Origin: Mesocentrotus franciscanus
Lineage: Eukaryota > Echinodermata > Echinoidea > Camarodonta > Strongylocentrotidae
Assembly: GCA_037976565.1 (NCBI GenBank)
Contig: CP137675.1
Span: forward strand, 31,199,820 to 31,263,819
Direction: 5' to 3'
Length of the DNA stretch: 64,000 nt
This document shows positions 45,651-56,240 of the stretch, one piece after another (position 1 is the stretch's first letter; every line of letters begins with the position of its first letter). The notes beneath the pieces were generated by a model, which saw only the letters and a program-made list of their open reading frames with translations, was not told the origin of the DNA and made no database searches. The position numbers and the translations under genes were made by a program.

Positions 45651-45935
45651 TATTCTTGCCTAACACTCAGCGATTTTAAAGATCAAATGTATGAAGAAAA
45701 AAATCACATCTCAAAGATATGTATTATTCAAGTTTGAAACTGCCTCCTTTTTCTTCTCTCTCTCTCAAAATAGCGAAAGCAGACAATACAATCACACCTC
45801 GAACATAGCAAACACAGTATTGTACGCACACACAGTGTAGGCTGCTATGCACCGCGACGTCTTTGTTTGACCAACCCTCCGATTACGTAATGCGATTTAA
45901 AGGTCTGTGAATACATTACGAAACTGGCCTATTGC

Positions 45936-47108
45936 TCAACGCTGACGTCACTCCCTGAGATTTTTCAGGGAGAGCAATTAGCTAGGCCGCGCCTCCCAGC
46001 CAAAGCGCTAGTCTTTGCTTGCCATCATTTTGAAGTAGTAATGGGGAAATCTGGTATGATCTAGTGATAAAATGATTTAATATTCCTTAAAAAGTTCTAT
46101 GTTGCATCAAAATTAATCTTCAATTCAAATTAGATGTATGATGGCCATTAAAACATCCTCTTTTAACATTATTTCCTCTAAAGATACAATAAGGTCTGAA
46201 GATATAAACTACTGTGTTATATACTACATGCATGCATAGTGTATTATAAGTCCATGGTGCACACGCTGTATGTAGGCTAGGCCTAGCTACACGTACTAGA
46301 AACAACAGTCAACACCCATTGCATATCCAACTTCCAAGTTTCTTCGAACTATACTAGCTCTGTCACATCACATGCGATTACGATTGCATTTAATTGTGAC
46401 TCTATTACATTGACATGTATAATACCTACACTGCTTGTATTAAGAATAGATACTGATTGTAGTTTTTGTACATGTATTTCAAACGACAAATTCATAATTT
46501 ATGTCCAATTCTGACACTTTTTCAGTTTGGTGTAGCACCTGTTTTTTTTTATCTTGAGCAACATTCGAATTACAAAGGGATGTACAAAATCATTCAGTGA
46601 GACCTTATTATCGTTTTGCTTTCCAAAGTTAACACTCAAAATTTCCAATACTCTTGTGGATTTGTTTTTTTAATATTTTATCTGAGATTATCATTTAGAG
46701 ATTTGCTGTATAAATTCATTTTTCTACGAAGCAACCGTATGTATCCCTCGCTGCTTTACAAATTTCACCATTCATTTGGCTCAGATGGCTCACCGTTCTT
46801 TTTACGCCTGAATTTTTTGTAATTCAATTTATTTTATTCAATTTATTTCCCTATATGCATTCAATTTGAATACATTACGAAACTGCTCTATTGTGAATGA
46901 TGATTCAAATACCGGTAATGGATGACTTGATCCATATGATTGGTAACAATACATTTTATGTCATCCTGCATCATGATAAACATGTACTTTCTCATTAGAA
47001 AATGTCCATTTCAGGTTCACTTTAAACACATTATCAGATGTGTGAAATGTAAGTCATTTCTACTCAACTTTCATAATTATTTGAATTTGGAAGGAAAAAA
47101 TTAAATGA
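45936..47108. other. Unassigned part of the 8-kb element
   Basis: No gene recognised. Includes a small hairpin CTCCCTGA / TCAGGGAG (45951-45972) and two direct copies of TGAATACATTACGAAACTG (about 45909 and 46867). The inverse of their inner part, GCAATAGGCCAGTTTCG, lies at 43921. Confidence 0.45.
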
Positions 47109-47520
47109 AGTGGGCGGGAGGGGGAGGCTAAAGTATTTACGATCAGGTAGAGCGTAGCGTAAATCGGCGTGGGGTCTAGGGGCAAAGTCCCGGCGGTGGT
47201 CAAGGGGCGGAGCCCCCGGAAGCTCAGGGCGTATGGACATTTAATTACGGTCAGATGAGCATATTTTTATACCTTATTTGTGACACTGGCAGGACACGAT
47301 CATTCAGGGGCCCGCCTTTGGCCTTAGGGCCCTTGGTGGGGTCCAGGGGGCAAAGCCCCCGGAAGCTCAGGGGTTTTAGGCATTTAATTACGGTCAGATG
47401 AGCATATTTTGATACCTTTTTATTTTGTGACACTGGCAGGTCACTATTCTTTCTTTCTATTTTTCTTCAATATACTTTTTCAAAGGGGGGCTCGAGCCCC
47501 CCGAGCCCGCCTTTCCGCGG
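47109..47520. repeat. Diverged copy of the 207-bp dimeric repeat
   Basis: GGAGGCTAAAGTATTTACGATC, GGCGTGGGGTC, GGGGCGGAGCCCC, GCTCAGGG and TTAATTACGGTCAGATGAGC appear in the same order as at 2880-4062, about one and a half dimers. Just beyond the last repeat is an 18-base palindrome, GGGGGGCTC and its complement (47486-47503). Confidence 0.8.
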
Positions 47521-47999
47521 GCCCTGACATGTAGGCCTCTAAATAAGCATATTTATTGCATGACTGTAAATTTGGGGATTTGTCATTTTCCAACAAACGC
47601 ATAAAAAGAATAATTTACTAAAAAGTGAGGACAAATCCTGGAAAATTATGTAATTTTCAGCAAAATGTGTAAATCACTAGTATCGAATAAGAAATAAACC
47701 ATGCTTAAATTCTATTTCGGGGCAACTGCAGTAAATTGCACTTGAAATTGCATCATGCGCATTATAAGTTCCAAACGCTTTCTTCCATACAAATACACAA
47801 AAAAGTTCCGAAAGCTTAAAGGTATAGACCAGTTCTGGTCATGCGATTGCATTGTGAAAGAAACGTTGTGAAATCGATCGGAAAAGGTTGATCATCTAGC
47901 ATATAAGTATTGGTGTGTACTGCAAGGTCCTGGTATCATCAAAATGATAAGAAAGTTGGCCCAGTCTTGGTAAAGTTACAAGCACTGTACACAGAAAGA
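47521..47999. other. Interval without a recognised feature
   Basis: AT-rich, no coding frame. A short inverted motif GACCAG/CTGGTC occurs at 47828-47840. Confidence 0.4.
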
Positions 48000-49780
48000 T
48001 TTTTTTTGGTATTTATAAGGTGTTTTATTTTCTCAATACCAGAGGCAGTACATATAAACGAAATCAAGCAATTTACATCATACTCAGAATAATCAAAATA
48101 CAACTCAGAATAATCCAAATACAATTCAAAAGTATAATTCTTAACATCAATTGCTAAACAAAACAAATCTTTCATACATTTCATTATTCGTTTAAAACAA
48201 TAATAGTGATAGTAATAATGATAAAATACTTAGTCATTTCATGTTCATTTTGTGCTTCTTTAATAAAATAAACTACACACAGTACTACCTCTGAAAAGAG
48301 AAAAAAAAACTCCCCCCAAAAAGAGATAAAGATTAAAAAAAACATCCAAAAACAACCCCCCCCCAAAAAAAAACAACAACAACAACAACAAAACAAAACA
48401 AACAAAAACAAAAACAAAAACAGAAAACAAAAACAAAAACAAATACATATAAACATAAAATAAAGAAATACTGCTGGGATAGAGGGCTGGGAAGTTGCTT
48501 GTCGGAAATTCATCATGTTGAGCCCACCTTGCGGATAGTCTAAAAACATGATGCTCTTTTAATTTTGCCCTTACTTCTCAACAAAAAATCAAAATCTATT
48601 TCTTCAATTTCATTCTGGAACTGGCATCAATGATGATAAATATATAATTTGTGAATAGCCATATACTTTCATTTATTGAATTTTCCTCATTAATGTTAAA
48701 TCACGCTGCTTCAACCACGTAAAAAGTTTTTTTAATCTGAGCTAAAATTTCAATACACATAACAAATGAATATGGAGAGAGGATCTCCTGCCTTACTCCT
48801 CTTTCAATCTTGAAATAACCTGTTGATGTGTATCCATTTATAACACAACTTTCTGCTTTAGTATAAAAAATATTAACCCATTTACAAAACATCGGTCCAA
48901 AATTAAATGATTGTAAAACCTTATATAAAAATAAATGTGAATCAGAATCAAATGCTTTTTCAAAATCAATGGCTACCAAAAAGCGTGTTCTCTGTAAAAA
49001 GAAGTATTAAAAATCTTGTCGTCTATTATTCGTATTGCTTCTCCAATGTTCCTATCCTTAACATATCCCAACTGATCAAAACCAACAATTTCAGGTAAAA
49101 CTTCTTGTTGTATTCTCTTTGAAAGTATCTTAGATAGGATTTTATAATCTACGTTTAGCAACGAAATCGGTATGTAATTCTTAATAAGCTCCAGATCTTT
49201 GCCAACTTTATGTATCAAGATAATAACTGCTTGCCTTTGAGAGGCTGATAATTCCCTTGTTGAAGAGCTTCATTAAAAGATGCAAGCAATAGATCTCCAA
49301 TTACTGGCCAAAATTTCTGATAAAATTCTACACTTAAACTATCATTTCCTGGAGATTTCATATCTTTTAGTATTTCTATGCATTCCCTTTCTACGATCGT
49401 TTCCTCACATGAATCTCGTGATATATTATTCAATTTTGGCAGGTTATTAGGAAAGAAGTCCAAAGTGTCATCTTGTATAGCATTTATTTTGCTATATATA
49501 GGTGCCTATAAAATGATTTTATTCTTTCAATAATTTCTTTTTCGTTAGAAGTGGTATTTCCATTTATATTTAATTTCTTTATTATACTCTTTTTCTATTT
49601 GATTCCATTAACTGTTTGAAGAATGCTGTATTCTTTTCTCCACATTCATACCATGAGGATCTTGACCGTACTTTCAACCCTTCATTGATGTAATCGTGGA
49701 GTAAACTTAGTTGTTGTTTCTTAGTTTTCAAATTTTCGAAAGATATAAACTGGACTATAAAATTACGCAATCGCGATATC
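48000..49780 (-). pseudogene. Broken Tx1/L1-like LINE ORF2 inside the 8-kb element
   Basis: Minus-strand frames from 49770 down: linker with SSWYECGEKNTAFFKQL (49582-49770); KDMKSPGNDSLSVEFYQKFW (about 49350); ISLLNVDYKILSKILSKR and DQLGYVKDRNIGEAIRIIDD (about 49100); VAIDFEKAFDS (motif A, about 48970); GVRQEILSPYSFVMCIEIL (motif B with RQE for the usual RQG, about 48800). The sequence with the YxDD motif is missing. A small C-terminal remnant DYPQGGLNMMNF is near 48530, and C- and A-rich low complexity (48290-48440) follows. The T-run at 48001-48008 fits the poly(A) tail read on the plus strand. 5'-truncated, internally deleted and frameshifted. Confidence 0.8.
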
Positions 49781-49909
49781 TATCCAGTCCAGATGGATAT
49801 GATAATTTACCAAATATATCAGTAGGCGGTTTCCCGGCAAAATTTGTATCATCAAAACATAGTCAAAACATATTATTTCACATGATTGGTAATTAGAGCT
49901 TCCATTTCA

Positions 49910-50640
49910 TTTTTTGAAAGCTTTCCACTTTCCCTTCCCTTCCTTCTCTCTCTCTCTCTCTCTCTTTAACCGAGGGGGGAGGCAAGGGCCTTTCGCCCCC
50001 GATCCACACCTTATTGGCGGGTAAAATCGCAACTGATCTCCCCCACCTTTCTTCTTCCTCTTTGTTTCCTCTTCCCTTTCCCTTCCCTTCCTTCTCTCTC
50101 TCTTTTAAGTTTGCTGGGGGCAACGGTCTTTCGGTCCCCCCGATCCACACGTTGTTGGCCGAATTAATTGAAACAGATCTTTTCTTTTCTTCTTCCTCTT
50201 TTTTGTTCCCTTTTAGCTCTCCTCTTTCCCTTTTCCTTTCCCCCTTTTTGCGGAGGGGGGGGGTAGGCAATTAAAGGCCTTTTGCCCCCGATCCACAATT
50301 TGTTGGTGGGAAAATTGCTGATATCCCCCTTCTTTTCTTTTCTTCTTCCTCTTTATTTCCTTCCCTTTATCTCCTCTATTTCCCTTTTTCTTTCCTTCCT
50401 TCTCTCTCTTTTTTGCTGGGGAGGGGAGACAATTACAGCTGGGAAGGCAAGGCCCTTTCGGCCTTCCCCCGATCTCCTTCTTTCCCCCTTTTCTTTTCTG
50501 CTTCCTCTTCTTTCTTTCCTTTTCTCTCCTCTTTCCCTTTCCCTTCTTTTCCTTCCTTCTCTCTCTCTCTCTTTTTTTTTTTTTTTTTTTGGCGGAGGGG
50601 GGCAAGGCCCCTGGCCCCCGGCCCTGGATCCGCGCCTGAT
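49910..50640. repeat. Pyrimidine-rich tandem repeat with hAT-like right edge
   Basis: About five copies of a 140-175 base unit: GGCAAGGGCCTTTCGCCCCC, GATCCAC, a short AT part and a long CT-rich stretch. The GATCCAC core is at about 49999, 50140, 50290 and 50470. The last edge GGATCCGCGCCTG (50627-50639) looks like a hAT-type terminus (complement starts CAGGCGCGGATCC). Open frames on both strands here are low-complexity artefacts. Confidence 0.7.
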
Positions 50641-51742
50641 GGCAAGATATACATAAGTGAGTACAATAATAGTTAAAGGTAACAATAATGAAAGACAGTA
50701 CCTATCATTCATTGAATACAAAAAGTATACAAGCAATTTAACACCAGAAAAATAATTGACAATAATGTCTTAATACTTACATCCCCTGGGAGAGTAATCT
50801 GCCCCAATTTATTACTTAAACTTATATAGTAAAATAAGTACTAACAAAACATTTGAAGATTTGAAGATTAAAAGGTGTGCACTGGATAAATTTCTTTATG
50901 TAATTCACCCTTAATTTTTTTAAAGACAAAAGATCAAAAGTATCCTCCTGGTATTTCACAGTTGAATTCTGAAATGATTCTCGACTCAGTGCATGCAGTT
51001 GAAATTAATGCCCCACGCAAGATCTGAAATATTTTGCTCATAATTTATATGTTAATTCATACTAAACAAATTTTTCCAAAATATTGATATCTTCACCTGC
51101 CCATAGGAATCCTCCAACAATGCTTTTATAAACGAGTGGAATGTTGGGTAAAAATATAACTTTTTTTACCCCTTTTCTGTCAGATTTTCTATAATAGTGA
51201 AATGCGAAAAACTGCATCAAAATATTTCTGAAGTGCTTGTGCCCACACTGTATATACAATAGCACTGTAATCTTTTCATATACCGTGTACATAACTATCT
51301 GAAATTGAATGTTTCTCACTATCCATGCACATGTACACAGAAGACAGGGTTATATGTCTCTAATGTATGTTCACGTTTCTAAATTTATTGCCTGACAAAC
51401 TGGTGCTGCCGGTATAAAAATCAAGGGTGACAGAGATTGGAAATTATAAGAAGTTACAAATGTAGGCCTAAACGCCAATTATTTCCGTTTCAGCAACTCG
51501 TTTCCCGGCTTGTTTCTTGCACGAAAATCTCAGTATCCAACTCGAAAGCATGCACACAATACATATCGTACATGATATACACTGTGTGTACGATCAAAGA
51601 GATATCGTTATCTCTTTGGTACGATTAGGGATCCCACGTGCAAAAACATAAACATCGCAAGGTTAAGCGAACTGTTTGATTGACGGTGAATTCATGAATA
51701 TTTATGAATCCCTTGTGTGTGAACTTTTGACCCCTGACGTCA
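50641..51742. other. Unassigned right part of the 8-kb element
   Basis: AT-rich to the right TIR. No gene recognised. A self-complementary patch GTACGATCAAAGAGATATCG / CGTTATCTCTTTGGTACGAT occurs at about 51589-51627. Confidence 0.45.
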
Positions 51743-51863
51743 GACCCTTTTCCGGACCGGTTCTCGGGGATCGCGCAATCACTCGGGATCACGCCACCAC
51801 TCGGCTTAACGCGTATAGTCGGCGAATAAAAAAATTCAATAAAAAGGGTCCAGAACTAGACTA
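51743..51863 (-). repeat. Right terminal inverted repeat (121 bp)
   Basis: Reverse complement of 43796-43916 with no visible mismatch, followed by the target duplicate AGACTCGAC. Confidence 0.9.
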
Positions 51864-51974
51864 AGACTCGACCAGTTCGCTGCCGTGCGTGCGTTCATCG
51901 GGCCATACAATGCGTGTGCGTTCAAGCCTGGCCAGCGGCTTCGACGAGCAGGAACATAGCGCATGCGCAGATCT

Positions 51975-53784
51975 GGGCCGCCTACAGCTGAGTTACGTAA
52001 GAGGAACAATGGACGTGGCCGAGGGTATAGGTCGTTGTCATGGTTATAAACTCCAACAATAGAAGAGCGGAAATAAGGTAATTGTATGCTGACGTACAGC
52101 ATTGATGATCCATGTATGTATACTACATGTATATCGAGTTAAAATAACCCCTCTTTTTTTGGGGGTCTTGTTGTTTTGCAGGTGTCGTTTTCAAGCTTCA
52201 TCTCTCATAGTGATTTCTGTTCCGCGAATTTTAATGAGATCTCGTTTCCACGTACTCCTAAATAAAAATTGCTGATCATAATTATAACGTAGTACCTAAT
52301 TTGACCCTATCTAAAATATTAATTCAAATATATAACAATCAATGAAAGATAAAGGAATGATACAAATGTGATTTAGTAAAATGTCACTGACGAAAAGATG
52401 ACATAAGAAATGATTGTTTCTCTCTCAGATTGTCTCTTTTTTGTCTCTCTGTCTCTTTCTCGCTTTTTTTTCTCTCTCTCTCTTTCTCTCTCTTTCTCTC
52501 CCTGTATTTCTCTCTCTCTCTTTCTCTCTCTCCTGCTCGCCTTCTCAGCGCCATTTTCCATCTTCATCTCTGTTAGTGTTTTCCGTTCCGCTATTTGCTT
52601 TTATTCCGAAAGTGTTCCTTTCGATCTTGAAATAAATTATTATACCATAACCTCGACATGGAGAAGAAAAACACGGAACGAGCGCCTGATTATAATCGAA
52701 ATAAGAAGAATATTACTGTACAATAATTATAAAGAGTAAAACTTTCGAATGTAAATCATGATAAAACAATGGAAACTAGAGAGGAATCCAGAGCGGGTGG
52801 GGTTGATCGGAGAGACAAAAGCATATATAGCGGTAATAATAAATAACAATACGCCCAACTTTCTCCCTCTTTCGTTTTCTCAATGTCGTTTTCCATCTTC
52901 ATCTCTCATAGTGTTTTTGTTCCGCGATTTTTAATGAGATTGCGTTTCCACTTTCCACGTTCTCCTAAATAAAAATAGCTGATCATAATTGTAACGTAGA
53001 ACCGAATTTGACCTAATCTGAAATATTCATTCAAATATATAACAATCATGGAGAGATAAAGAAATAATACAAATGTGATTTAGTAAAATGTCACAGACGA
53101 AAATATGACATAACAAATGATTGTTTTTCTCTCTATATCTGTCTCTTTCTTTGTCTCTCTCTCTCTCTCTCTTTCTCTCTGTGTGTATTTCTATCTCTTT
53201 CTTACTCGCTTTCTCAGCGCCTTTTCCCATCTTCATCTCTGGTATTGTTTTCCGTTCCGCTAATTGCTTTTATTCCGAAAGTATTCCTTTCGATCTTGAG
53301 ATAAACTATTATCAGTAACCTCGATATGAAGAAGAAAAACACAGAACGAGCGCCTGATGATATCGAAATGAGAAGAATATTACTGTACAATAATTATAAA
53401 AAGTAAAATTGTTGAATGTAAATCATGATGAAAAAAAGAAAGTAAAAAGTAATCCAGAGCGGGTGAGTTGGGGTTGATCGGAGAGACAAATAGCATAATA
53501 ATAAATAACAATACGTCCAACATTCTCTCTCTCTCTCTCTCGTTTTCTATCTTCATCTCTCATAGACATAGTCTCTGTTCCGCGATTTTTAATGAGATCG
53601 CGTTTCGACGTACTCCTAAATAAAAAGAGCTGTTCATAATTATAACCTAAACCAAATTTGACCCTATCTGAAATATTCATTCAAAATATATAACAGTCAT
53701 GGAAAGATAAAGGAATAATTAAAAATGATTTAGTAAAATGTCACAGACAAAAAGGTGACATGATAAATGATGTGTCTCTCTCTG

Positions 53785-53820
<36 letters not shown>

Positions 53821-54034
53821 ACTCGCTTTCTCAGCGCCATTTTCCATCTTCATCTTTGGTACTGTTTTCCGTTCCGCTATTTGCTTTTATTCTGAAAGTA
53901 TTTATTTCGATCTTGAGATAAATTATCATACCATAACCTCGATATGGAGAAGGAAAACACAGAACGAGCGCCTGATGATTTCAAATGAGAAGAATATTAC
54001 TGTACAATAATTATAAACAGTAAAACTTTTGAAT
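51975..54034 (+). repeat. CT-rich repeat family, type 1, three tandem units
   Basis: Starts CCTACAGCTGAGTTACGTAA. Units of about 650-700 bases are marked by TTTTAATGAGATYKCGTTTC at about 52229, 52930 and 53586. Each carries CCTAAATAAAAA, GATTTAGTAAAATGTCAC, a CT microsatellite, TTTCTCAGCGCC, TTCCGTTCCGCTATTTGC, a GATCTTGARATAAA word and GAACGAGCGCCTGATKAT. Frames across the CT tracts are artefacts. Confidence 0.85.
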
Positions 54035-54967
54035 GTAAATCTCTGTTGCATCAAAATGATATGAAAAAAAAAGTTTATTATGCTATATTGACGGTACTTA
54101 TTTACGTCGGACAGATATAAACAAACAAAAAGAAAGTAACTAAAGAAAAACATCGGAGCTGGGGGTGATGGAGAGACAATTTTCATACGTCCAACTTTCT
54201 ATCTCTCCCGCCCCCTCTCTCTCTCTCCCTCTCTCCCACTCTCTGTCTGTCTGTATGTCTGTCTTTCTGTCAATGTCGTTTTGCATCTTCATCTTTTATG
54301 TTGTTTTATATTCCGCCATTTGCTTGTATGCCGGCATCATCTCTTCCTTGAGATAAATTATTATAACATATCCCTAATGATGTACACATTATACCTTATA
54401 TTTATTATAGGGGACGAAAATAGAGAATGAGCGGCTGATAATGTCGAAATGAGAAGAATGTTACTGTACAACAATTATAGAAAGTAAAAGTTTTGATTTG
54501 TAAATCTCTGTTGCATCAAAATAAAATAATACGTTCATTATATGTTATTGACAGAAATAATATACATCGGACATTATATACTTTAGCACAAAAGGGTTAT
54601 CTAAAAGAAGGTGGACAACATTATAAGAGAAAGAATAAAACTTTCTCTTTTATTTATTTAAAAAATAGCATAAATTCCCTACACAAGCAGAAGAAATCTT
54701 GAAGAGGGAGACAAGAAAAAATATAAAAAGGGCACAACAAATAAAAACAAAAAATAGGATTCTAGAGCGGAAGATGATAGGGGAAATAGTTCCTAAGAAT
54801 TGGCAAATTTTGACCTATATAGAATATACGAAAATAGTTATGTCTTAGGCCCACTTACAGTTACGTAAGAGTTACGTAAGAGGAACAATGAACGTGGCCG
54901 AAGGTCAAGTTCGTTGTCATGGTTATAAACTCCAACAATAGAAGAGCGGAGGTAAGGTATTTGGGTG
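54035..54967 (+). repeat. CT-rich repeat family, type 2 copy 2, then type 1 start
   Basis: Repeats the order of 42540-43300 (CATACGTCCAACTTTC, CT/CTGT tract, GAGCGGCTGATAATGTCG, AGCACAAAAGGGTTATCTA), followed at 54841 by CCCACTTACAGTTACGTAAG and GGAACAATGAACGTGGCCGA. So the order type 2 then type 1 is the same on both sides of the nested transposons. Confidence 0.75.
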
Positions 54968-55311
54968 CGTGCCGTCATAAGCTTCTACAGGGCGAGCGCG
55001 GATTACGCTGCTCCCAATGAAGTACCAGCAGTATCAGTATTTGTGTATGGAAAGGTCTCAGCGAAAGTCAATATCTATGGGACAGACACCGCGGAACTGT
55101 ATACGCTGCTATACGAATTTCTTGTGAGAGAAAACTTGACATGTTTATGAAAAAGTACAATTATAGTGAATAATATGAAAGTACACAAAACAGGAGCAAT
55201 GGGTAATGATAGTATATACTTTGGAAATACCCTCAAATCAACTAGTTTAGTGAATTAGTGGCAGGAAAGGCAATTTTAGGCTTGTAAAGACGTCATTTAC
55301 CTGCCTATAAT
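54968..55311 (+). other. Right inner part of the TTAA-flanked element
   Basis: Sequence not seen elsewhere in the window. It holds a 61-codon open stretch (about 54965-55150: VPAVSVFVYGKVSAKVNIYG) with more CpG and less low complexity than its neighbours. I do not recognise it, and it shows no transposase motif. Confidence 0.35.
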
Positions 55312-55378
55312 GGGAACCTGGTATACCAGGTTCCCGTCTGTGAGTGCGCTCCACGGGAACCTGGTATACCAGGTTCCC
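55312..55378. repeat. Two perfect 24-bp palindromes near the right TTAA end
   Basis: GGGAACCTGGTA followed by its complement TACCAGGTTCCC occurs at 55312-55335 and again at 55355-55378, 19 bases apart. The second abuts the 17-bp terminal repeat. Such paired sites are compatible with transposase binding sites, which is inference. Confidence 0.9.
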
Positions 55379-55394
55379 GGAAGGAACGGGTTAA

Positions 55395-55614
55395 GTAAAA
55401 TGTCACAGACGAAAAGATGACATGAGAAATGATTGTTTCTCTCTCTCTATTTCTCTTTCTTTCTCTCTCTCTCGGTCGCTTTCTCAGCGCCATTTTCCAT
55501 CATCATCTCTGGTACTGTTTTCCGTTCCGCTGTTTGCTTTTATTCCGAAAGTATTCCTTTCGAGCTTGAGATAAATTATTTACCATAACCTCGATATGGA
55601 GAAGAACAAAGGGG
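55395..55614 (+). repeat. CT-rich repeat family, type 1, right fragment
   Basis: GTAAAATGTCACAGACGAAAAG, CT tract, TTTCTCAGCGCCATTTTCC and TTATTCCGAAAGTATTCC: the part of the unit missing after 43722. Confidence 0.75.
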
Positions 55615-56240
55615 AAGCGGTGACCCGTGTATTGTTCATGACATCCATTCAATACACTACTGTTTAATGCGCCCATATAGGCCGGCGGGGTTGGGCAAAG
55701 GCAACATTGAATGTCCGAGATGCCATCCTCTCTCTCTTTTCCTCGCTCTCGATCACTCCTATTGTTTCATTTCATATTGTTTATTTCTAAACACTAAATA
55801 TAATATCCATCTTCCTTCGCTTGCATTTATCTTTAACTAGCAATATCATACTGTTGTTCTTGTTTTCCTGTTTAATACTTTTTTGTTATCTAATTCCGAT
55901 TCTTTCGCTCAAAAATCTATCACAATCACTTACATAATAAAGCGCATAATATGTGAACGCAACGTAGCCATAGCGTGAAAGGTGAGTTGAGTAGAGAGGG
56001 AGGGTCGAGGAACAAGGGAAGCGCCTGACCCTTGTATTGTTCGTGGCATCCATTCAAACATTTGTTTAAACATCTGTTTAATGCACCCATATAGGCCGGC
56101 GGGGTTGGGCAAAGGCAACATTGAATGTCCGAGATGCATCCCCTCTCTTTTCCTCCCTCTCGATCACTCCTATCGTTTCATTCCATATTGTTTATTTCTG
56201 GACTTTAAATATAATATCCATCTTCCTTCGTTAATAAATG
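55615..56240. repeat. Two direct copies of a repeat found inverted at 42060-42250
   Basis: GACCCGTGTATTGTTC, ATAGGCCGGCGGGGTTGGGC, AACATTGAATGTCCGAGATG and CTATYGTTTCATTYCATATTG occur at about 55621-55825 and 56027-56235. The left flank AATCTATCACAATCACTTAC (55915) and GTGAACGCAACGTAGCCATAG (55950) match 42180-42245 in inverse orientation. Confidence 0.75.

Larger units (their letters stand above)
43796..51863. mobile_element. 8,068-bp DNA transposon with 121-bp TIRs and 9-bp target duplication
   Basis: The first 121 bases (43796-43916, starting TAGTCTAGTTCTGGACCC) match the reverse complement of the last 121 (51743-51863) without a difference that I can see by eye. AGACTCGAC lies directly outside both ends (43787-43795 and 51864-51872), a 9-bp target duplication. 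Long TIRs and 9-bp duplications are known for Mutator-like elements, but no Mutator transposase was recognised, so the superfamily is open. Contents from left to right: a SAP-motif ORF (+), a THAP-like ORF start (-), unassigned sequence, a copy of the 207-bp repeat, a broken LINE (-), a pyrimidine-rich tandem array. It looks recent and probably non-autonomous in this copy. Confidence 0.85.
43723..55394. mobile_element. TTAA-flanked termini with 17-bp inverted repeat (piggyBac-like ends)
   Basis: TTAACCCGTTCCTTCCG at 43723-43739 has its exact inverse at 55378-55394. TTAA targets and CCC/GGG termini are typical of piggyBac-type elements. Outside the left end the CT-rich type 1 repeat stops at its GTGATTTAG position. 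Outside the right end the same repeat continues from that position (GTAAAATGTCACAGACG), as expected for one insertion. The distance of 11.7 kb includes the 8-kb nested element and further type 1 and type 2 repeats, so the two ends could also come from different copies in a rearranged array. No piggyBac transposase was recognised. Confidence 0.55.

Noticed and set aside
48184..48549. Hydrophobic minus-strand frame (F, L, V and C runs) as a membrane protein
   Set aside because: Caused by A-, C- and CA-rich low-complexity sequence. Only the short GGLNMMNF piece is LINE-like.
49893..50736. Lysine/glutamate-rich frames on the minus strand and serine/phenylalanine-rich frames on the plus strand
   Set aside because: Translation of CT-rich tandem repeats. 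Simultaneously open on both strands.
51062..51319. Minus-strand 85-codon frame
   Set aside because: No motif, and AT-rich sequence in which frames of this length are expected.
54493..54702. Plus-strand 69-codon frame shared in part with 42900-43030
   Set aside because: Both are copies of the CT-rich type 2 repeat. Similarity follows from the DNA repeat, and the frames are not equally open.
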